From Brachypterus glaber (Eukaryota; Arthropoda; Insecta; Coleoptera; Kateretidae): a DNA stretch of 64,000 nt. The stretch lies in contig OY294049.1 in assembly GCA_958510825.1 (NCBI GenBank), positions 33,198,774 through 33,262,773 of the forward strand, given 5' to 3'. A model generated the notes under the pieces. The model did not search any database. It saw nothing but the letters and a program-made list of their open reading frames with translations, and was not told the origin of the DNA. Shown here piece by piece: positions 57,280 through 64,000 of the stretch (position 1 is its first letter; every line of letters starts with the position of its first letter). Both the position numbers and the translations under genes were made by a program.

Positions 57280-58880
57280 GCATTAAATTATCAATATTAA
57301 TCCGTTTCAATTCGTTTCAATTAGTTAATCTGTTTTAATTTGCATTTGCTATTTAAATTGAATTCGTTTTAATTTGCATATGCGGAATATCATGTTTTAA
57401 TTCGTTTTTATTTTCAAATGCGTAACATATTTTAATTCGTTTCTATTCGCATATTCGGAATATTATTTTTAATTAGATACTATTTGCAAATGCGTAACAT
57501 GTTTTAATTCGTTTCTATTCGCATATGCAAAATATTATTTTCAATTAGATACTATTTGCAAATGCGTATCCGATTTAATTCGTTTCTATTTTATTCGCAT
57601 ATGCGGAATATCATTTTTAATTAGATACTATTTGCAAATACGCAACATGTTTTAATTCGTTTCTATTCGCATAAGCAGAATATCATTTTCAATTAGCAAC
57701 TATTTGCAAATGCGTATCTGATTTAATTCGTTTGAACTTGTTTCAATCCGTTTTTGCGGATTGAAGTCATATTCAATAAGCACTTTCAAATTGATTCGGA
57801 TTCAAACAGATTAAAAATTAAATATTTTTAATCCGTTTTAATTCGCAAATGCGTATTAAAATTTTTAATTGCTTCTCACCGACATTTGCATAAAAAAAGT
57901 CGATATAAGCTTGTCTAGATGATGTATGTAAAGTAAATTACCGAGAGGAAATTGTATACACATTATACGATTTTCAATGGTAGGATGCTTTGCGCAGCCC
58001 GCGGGCTTTTTTAGACCACGGATTCGGCAACTTTTTATGCTATACCTACATATAGCATAAAGGTCTAAACATATGCTAAGACCTTCCAATTTCACATATC
58101 GTCTTGTAAATTTCAGGACGTCTTATCTCAATTTTTTTCGATTTTGAGATTTTGGACTTTTGTACTAACGCTTTATATTATCAATTTACATCTAAAAAAT
58201 AAGTTTCACCCGCTGTTTTTTTAAAATAACAAAAATATAAGCAAAATAGTAACGTCGTATCTTAGATGATTATAAATTAATAAATTTTTAAACCTCGTTT
58301 CTCTTAATTCTAGTTAACTGACTATTTTGGAACGCACTTTTTGCATTTGGCGACGCTTTTTTGACATCTTATGCGCATGTTATAAAACTTTTTGAAGTTT
58401 AAATGTTTCAATAATTAATAATATTATTATAATAGTTAATTATATTTTGTTAAAATATTAATATAATAAAGTTTCAAAGCTCGTATCTTAAAAAAATTTA
58501 TTAATTTTGAGCATCAAAATGTCGTATCTATAAACATTAGGTTTTTATTTCTATTTATTTATTTTATACACAATAAACTGATTTAAGGTAAGTTAATCAT
58601 TAAAAATGTATTAAGTTTATATTAAAAAAGTACATTTTCAACCTATGAATAATGCGAGAAAGAGTTATTTCTCATTCCTGTAAAGTTGTCTTTTTTGAGA
58701 TACGACGTTCTAAAATTTACAAGACGATATCTAATTGTTTGAACCTGTTTGAATCCCTTTTTTTTGTTTTTTTTGCGAATTGATTCGGATTCAAAAAGAT
58801 TAAAAATAAATTATATTTAATCAGTTTTAATTCGCAAATGCGATTTAAAAAACGGATTCAAACAAATTCAAACAGTTAGA
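57280..58880 (+). repeat. AATTCGTTTCTATTCGCATA tandem region, split by an insertion
   Basis: Units of 70-100 bp alternate TTTTAATTCGTTTCTATTCG, GCATATGCGGAATAT and AGATACTATTTGCAAATGCG (57400-57740). The outer module TTCGGATTCAAA..AATTCGCAAATGCG is at 57780-57855 and again at 58770-58840. About 860 bp of other sequence (57876-58735) separates them, bounded by GACGATAT/CGTCTTGTAAATTTCA motifs, suggesting an insertion. Confidence 0.6.
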
Positions 58881-59716
58881 TTTTATTTAATTATTATTTT
58901 ATTAAATTCTGTGAATTTTAATGTATTTTGATAAAAACTAATATCACTGAGCAAATATAAAAAGAAGTTTGTAAAGTTAAACTGTTAGACGGCAGTATAC
59001 CTATACATATGTTACCTACCTACATTTTCAAAATTTAAATTGTGACGCATAGGTTTATAAATTAACTAAACGATTAGCTTATTTCCCAATAAGCAGTTAA
59101 TATTGTAATCTCATTTCGCAATTTTTTTCTAATATGTACCTACGTAAATAATATTTACTAAATAGTATTTAGTAAATACATACATAACAATACATACGAG
59201 TTGTATATTTTGAAACCTCGTATCTCTAAAAATAAATTTTCGGTTCCTCGTACTAATCAACTTTGTTACAATTTGCACAAAGACTTTGTAACTTACAAAG
59301 TCTTTGTACATGATGAGCAGTAGTCGGCGTAAACTCAGTTATGACCTATCAACATTGAAAATAAACACAGAAACATAAGCTTACGGAATAATTTTGCCGA
59401 ATTATGAAGGAAATTTTTATAAGGGTCACTAAATCGAAACATTTGACGACTAATTTTTTACACACAACAATATTGACTATACATATTAACTATACATATG
59501 ACCTTCGATTTTTATCTTTTAAGAATACGGAAGTTTTTAATATTTATTTATCGATAACTTTTTTCCCACCTTACTCGTTTAAATGGAATTATTAAAAAAA
59601 TCAAGATAAAAAGAAATAAAAATATAAATATTTAAAACCTCGCGTCAACGCTAGAGTCGACGCGGCGCCTATGCGAGGACTGGAAATTCGCCGAGTACTG
59701 GTCATCATCATCATTG

Positions 59717-59880
59717 ATGACTGGAGACGTATTCTTGAATTTCGGGGAGTAGAAAGACTGATAGAACAACGCTTAGAATATGACGCATAGCGTTGAAACC
59801 AATAGGGTACGATCACAACCTAAGACTCGTTCTATCAATCGTTCTACTCCCCGGTTTTCAAGAACGCGTCTCCTGGTGAC
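59717..59880. mobile_element. 164-bp foldback MITE
   Basis: GATGACTGGAGACGTATTCT and CGGGGAGTAGAA pair with TTCTACTCCCCGG and AGAACGCGTCTCCTGGTGAC. Higher GC than its flanks. The frame 59601-59816 on the minus strand overlaps and is discounted. Confidence 0.7.
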
Positions 59881-60143
59881 TTATACAAAGTCCAATTTTT
59901 TACTCGAATAAAACGTAACTTAGAATAGTTAATTAGAGTTTGTTTATGTCATCATGTACAGAGTTGATCAGAACAAGAAACCGCTAATTGTTTATTGAGA
60001 TACGAGGTTTTGAAATTTACAAGTCGATATTGTCGTGTTACTTTCTCAACCTCGTATCTTCGAACAATCGATTTTCGGTTCCTGGCACTAATCAATTCTG
60101 TATATGATGACTGACAACCAGAGTTGATACTATTATTACAATA

Positions 60144-60406
60144 ACAGGGTCGGACAACAGGAATTTTACATTATTTCTTATTTTTGGTTTGTTTGTTTAA
60201 TACATACCTATGCCGAATAAGATTATATGTCTGTATACAGACATATAATCTTATTCGGCATAGGTATGTATTAAGAATAAGATTATATGTCTGTATACAG
60301 ACATATGTCTGTATACAGACATATAATCTTATTCGGCATAGGTATGTATTAAACAAACTCACCAAAAATTAGAAATAATGTAAAATTCCTGTTGTCCGAC
60401 CCTGTT
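60144..60406. mobile_element. 263-bp foldback MITE with internal palindromes
   Basis: AACAGGGTCGGACAACAGGA to TCCTGTTGTCCGACCCTGTT are perfect inverted ends. Inside, TACATACCTATGCCGAATAA and TATGTCTGTATACAGACATA blocks are repeated in both orientations. Opposed frames at 60171-60372 encode near-identical peptides on both strands, the mark of a palindrome, not of genes. Confidence 0.85.
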
Positions 60407-60559
60407 AATGAAAGTATCAATTCTGCTGATAACTAATTTATTATTCCAGTAAAACGTAACTTATAAAATTAACAAGCCGTGAAAATGTAATGCTACGCAT
60501 TCCATTATATATTATTCAAAGTAAATGGTATATTGCATTTCTCAAATATTAAAAAAAAA

Positions 60560-60905
60560 AAAATAATTTTCAAAAAAAAAATAACAAAAAAAAATCTTTT
60601 TTGAGAAACGAAAAATTACTGAAAAAAAATTAAGTTTTCAAAAAAACTTTAATTCAAAATTTTTCAATTTGTTTTATTAAATTTTCTGTTAGCGAAATAC
60701 GAAAAATTAAAAAAAAAATCAAATTTTTTGAATTTTTTTAATTTTCTTTTGGTAGAATTGATCCTTATAACAAAAGTAATTTTTCATGAAAAAAAATACG
60801 TTTATTGGAATTTTCTTTCAGCTTCTTTCGATTTTTTTTTAAAGTTTAATCCCTCATAACTTTGTTTTTTGGGGGGATTACTTTCAAAAACAATAGGGAT
60901 AGCTT
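60560..60905 (-). repeat. Dispersed A/T-run repeat, inverted copy 3
   Basis: GAATTGATCCTTATAACAAA, long A/T runs and TTTTTTGGGGGGATTACTTT are the reverse of the block order at 51500-51840. Just before it, 60488-60530 has the AATGCTACGCATTCCATTAT motif shared with 41609 and 16860. Confidence 0.55.
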
Positions 60906-61090
60906 AAGTTATCAGTCATCAATAATGTACATTAGTGCAATGAACCGAAAATTGATATTTTGTGGATACGAGGTCAAGAAAGTAACAAGAAGATATGTGA
61001 GGAGTTGAACTGCAAAACATATTCAAAAGGACTACAAAACTTAAAATATAAAAAAATAAATAAATAAAAAAAAGTTAAAAAATAGCTATA

Positions 61091-61944
61091 CCGTGCGGTC
61101 CAAAAGTCACCTCCCCTCTTAACTTTTGAACGAGTTGAGATATCGACTTCAAATTTGAAACACTTAAACTAACCCAAACTTTTCGCATATATTTGATATT
61201 TTCAGCTCTTAAAATGTGGACAGGGGGGCATGGGGAGACATTTTTTTAAATGAAAAGGGGGATCGTGCAATACATCACTTTAAAGCTTATAAATTTTTTA
61301 TTTAACTATATATTTTTTTATTTTTTTTAAGGTTTTAATTTTTCATTTTTTTTTGCTAAAAAATGCGACTTTTTAGATTTATTTTGTATTTTATTTATTT
61401 ATGTCAATTAAAATTAGTTTAAAAGTACAATTAACATTTTTGCAAAATAAAATAATTAATTTTTCAAAAAAAAATATTTTTTTAAAAAGCAATTTTTACG
61501 AAAATACCCTGACTAAAATTATTTTAAGCTCCCAAAAATATGTTTAAAAAAAAAATAAAAAATATATTGTTAAATAGAGAATTTTATAAGCTTTAAAATG
61601 GTTTATCACACTTTTCTATTAAAAAAATCCTGCCCATGCCCCCTGCCCACATTTTAAGAGCTGAAAATATAAAATATATTCAAAAAGATGAAGCTGAAGT
61701 TTGCAACGTTTTTTTGCAACGAAAATTCAAATAGTGTATTAAAGTACTAGTTTCATAACATAAGTGTTAGGGAATAAGTGCTTTATTATACTATTTAAAT
61801 TTTCGATGCAAAAAAACGTTGCAAACTTCAGCTTCATTCAAAAAGATAGTTTGGGTTGTCTTATTTAAGTGTTCCAAATTTGAAGTCGGTATCTCAACTC
61901 CTCCAAAAGGTAAGAGGGGAGTGGGTGACTTTTGGACCGTACGG
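61091..61944. mobile_element. GGTCCAAAAGTCACC MITE, middle member of the nest, TA flanks
   Basis: CCGTGCGGTCCAAAAGTCAC and, inverted, GTGACTTTTGGACCGTACGG, with TA directly outside both. TA duplication and inverted ends fit a Tc1/mariner-type MITE. The right half is interrupted by the 150-bp element at 61688. The frame 61819-62016 crosses the junction and is not a gene. Confidence 0.8.
61688..61837. mobile_element. 150-bp MITE, innermost member, 8-bp TSD TCAAAAAG
   Basis: ATGAAGCTGAAGTTTGCAAC and GTTGCAAACTTCAGCTTCAT are inverted ends. TCAAAAAG is at 61680-61687 and 61838-61845. Related sequence without the insertion (62990-63020) supports the empty site. An 8-bp duplication points to hAT or a similar superfamily. 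Confidence 0.85.
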
Positions 61945-62120
61945 TATATGTATTTTACAGAATACAGTCAAGATCTCAATTATACAAAAACTGGATTTGT
62001 CAACTTTTGCAGTTGAATGCCTTTTGGACATGTTAAGTTTTGCAGTTCAATTCCTTCGTTTTAAGAAAAACATTTTTATAATTTTTTTGAAAATTGAAAT
62101 TTAATTGATATTTAACTATA

Positions 62121-62840
62121 CAGTGCGGTCCAAAAGTCACCCCCCCCCCCTCTTAACTTTTGAACGAGTTGAGATATCGATTTCAAATTTAGAACTCTTA
62201 AATAAGACAACTTAAACTATCTTTAAGCATATATTTGATACTTTTATCTCTTAAAATGTGGGCAGGGGGGCATGGGGAGAAATTTTTTTAAATGGAAAGG
62301 CGGGTCGTGTGATACATCATTTTAAAGCCTTTAAAATTCTCTATATAACCAAAAAAATTTAAATTTTTTAAACATGTTTTTTAAGGTTTTGATTTTTCAG
62401 TTTTTTGTGCTAAAACAATAAATTTTTAAGTTTTTTTTTTGTTAATTTTTATTTATGTCAACTAAAATTAGTTGAAAAGTATAATTTACTTTTTTTCATT
62501 ATGAAATTAGGCATTCTTAAAAAATTGTTTGGATTTTTTAGAGAAATTTTGACAAAAATACCGATTTTCAACCCTATTTTAAACCAAAAAAAAATAAAAA
62601 ATATACAGTTAAATGGAGAATTTTATAAGCTTTAAAATGATGTATCACACGACCCACCTTTCCATTTAAAAAAATGTCGCTTCATGCCCCCCTACCCACA
62701 TTTTAAGAGCTAAAAGTATCAAATATATGCTTAAAAATAGTTTAAGTTGTCTTATTTAAGAGTTCTAAATTTGAAGTCGATATCTAAACTCGTTCAAAAG
62801 TTAAGAGGGGGGGGGGGGGGGTGACTTTTGGACCACTCTG
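62121..62840. mobile_element. GGTCCAAAAGTCACC MITE, complete copy, TA flanks
   Basis: CAGTGCGGTCCAAAAGTCAC at the left and GTGACTTTTGGACCACTCTG at the right, TA outside both. Both halves carry GAACGAGTTGAGATATCGA-type, CTCTTAAAATGTGGGCAGG and TTTAAAGC modules in inverted order, so it is a 720-bp foldback. Confidence 0.8.
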
Positions 62841-63110
62841 TATATCTTAAAAAAAATGTTTAAAAAAAATAAAAAATATACAGTTAAATGGAGAATTTTA
62901 TAAGCTTTAAAATGATGTATCACACGACCCACCTTTCCATTTAAAAAAATGTCGCCCCATGCCCCCCTGCCCACATTTTAAGAGCTAAAAGTATCAAATA
63001 TATGCTTAAAAATACTTTAAGTTGTCTTATTTAAGAGTTCTAAATTTGAAGTCGATATCTAAACTCGTTCAAAAGTTAAGAGGGGGGGTGACTTTTGGAC
63101 CGCTCTGTAT
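62841..63110 (-). repeat. Tandem duplication of the MITE right half
   Basis: 62841-63110 repeats 62575-62840 almost exactly, from AAAAAAATAAAAAATATACAG to GGTGACTTTTGGACCGCTCT. It is a one-sided tandem duplication following the complete element. 63115-63680 is AT-rich with no gene recognised. Confidence 0.8.
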
Positions 63111-63681
63111 ATCTTAACCTATAGTTTAATTTGCGAAAAAGATTTTTTTCGTTTGGACTTTGAAAATGCGACCTTATTTTAATATACCTAACCCTCTTTA
63201 CCCTTGTTAAAATCATACAAACTTCAATAACAGCAGGATCAGCAAAAATTCTATATTATTATCAACTTGTTCAATTAGTACAAAAATATTCTAATTCAAA
63301 ATTCATATTCAAATTTTACGGACGCAAAAAAATGCATCCAACTGTTAAACTGGGATTATCTCGACTAAACTGAGTTTAAATTAAAAAATGCTGCGTTTTG
63401 ATTGGTCGACCGTTTATTTAATCCAAGCTATCGTTGGTGCAAGTGGCCCTGTATCCATTAATGCATTATTATTTAGAAACGTAAGTAATCTAAAATTAAA
63501 GGCAGTTCATGTTGGATTGCCTTGTATAGGTCAGTTTTTGTTGGACCACCTTGTATAGGTGTTACTAAAATATTTCCGAATATATTTCTCGAGATATTTA
63601 CTAACAGCGCAAAATATTTTTAATTATTGATAACATATTATTATTAACGAGATTATTCCTATTTATTATTAATCAACTTAC

Positions 63682-63875
63682 TGTATGGCGTAACGGAGAC
63701 TGTCCATGCCTCAAAACCGGGGCCGTAAAGTCTACTTTTTCTGTCTTCAAAAAAATCACTGCTTCCGAGAAAAATTTGATATAAACAAACAAATACAGAT
63801 TTGACCTCGTGCAACTTGAAAAACGAATCTACCATTTGCGAACGTTTCGAAATCAACAACGCTTAGAATGCGACT
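63682..63875 (-). CDS. Candidate first exon of a minus-strand gene
   Basis: On the minus strand a TCAGTC initiator-like motif (63877-63872) precedes an ATG at 63835. Fifty-one codons follow (MVDSFFKLHEVKSVF at the start, GPGFEAWTVSVTPY at the end) to a strong ACA|GTAAGT donor at 63681. Composition is richer in GC than the flanks. No family is recognised, and the next exon would be needed to support it. It could equally be part of an unlisted repeat. Confidence 0.25.
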
Positions 63876-64000
63876 GAACACGACCGTCAGCTGTTTCTGG
63901 AAACGCTAGATCGGTGTTGTCAAACGCCGCTTGAAATCTGTAAATATCAGATTTTCTTCGTAGGGGATATAGTCCAGTCAAATAATAATTTTAAATGGAC

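Larger units (their letters stand above)
61000..62055. mobile_element. Family A MITE, outer member of a three-level nest
   Basis: AGGAGTTGAACTGCAAAACA at the left and TTTTGCAGTTCAATTCCT at the right match the intact copy at 49788-49968. It is interrupted at a TA by the 61091-61944 element; removing that interval restores the family structure. Confidence 0.75.

Noticed and set aside
60171..60372. Pair of opposed frames giving similar peptides
   Set aside because: Palindrome artefact of the 60144-60406 MITE.

Overview
The window is AT-rich eukaryotic DNA with no operons and almost no dense coding. Short exons with clean splice signals sit in multi-kilobase introns crowded with foldback MITEs and tRNA-derived repeats. 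An insect, plausibly a beetle, fits best, but that is inference from repeat style and the one host gene I recognise.

Host gene. Three plus-strand exons join in compatible phases: a probable start/signal-peptide exon (463-552), a 64-nt exon (9967-10030) and a 293-nt exon (26883-27175). The two downstream exons read as the N-terminal propeptide of an ADAMTS-type secreted metalloprotease. Introns are about 9.4 kb and 16.9 kb. No later exon of this gene was recognised in the remaining 37 kb, so its catalytic domain probably lies outside the window.

Main element. Positions 29889-44917 (15.03 kb) form one Polinton/Maverick-like (adintovirus-like) unit. It starts AG, ends CT and has very long inverted arms (about 4.1 kb left, 3.3 kb right). 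The arms are nearly identical in their outer part but differ in copy number of an internal 262-bp tandem repeat. The 7.6-kb core holds a 142-aa fibre-like coiled-coil ORF, a broken N-terminal piece of what appears to be the family B DNA polymerase polyprotein, a 246-aa virion-protein-like ORF and an unrecognised 161-codon ORF. No polymerase body, integrase, packaging ATPase or protease was found, so the copy looks non-autonomous. The tips carry clustered ATGGCGG and TGACGTCA motifs and a tRNA-like Pol III promoter.

Rest of the window. 44.9-64 kb is repeat on repeat: a three-copy tandem array broken by a MITE with a 4-bp target duplication, many foldback elements, a fossil LINE reverse transcriptase fragment and a three-level MITE nest (61000-62055). 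A possible first exon of a minus-strand gene lies at the right edge. Repeat limits were read by eye; edges may be off by several bases.
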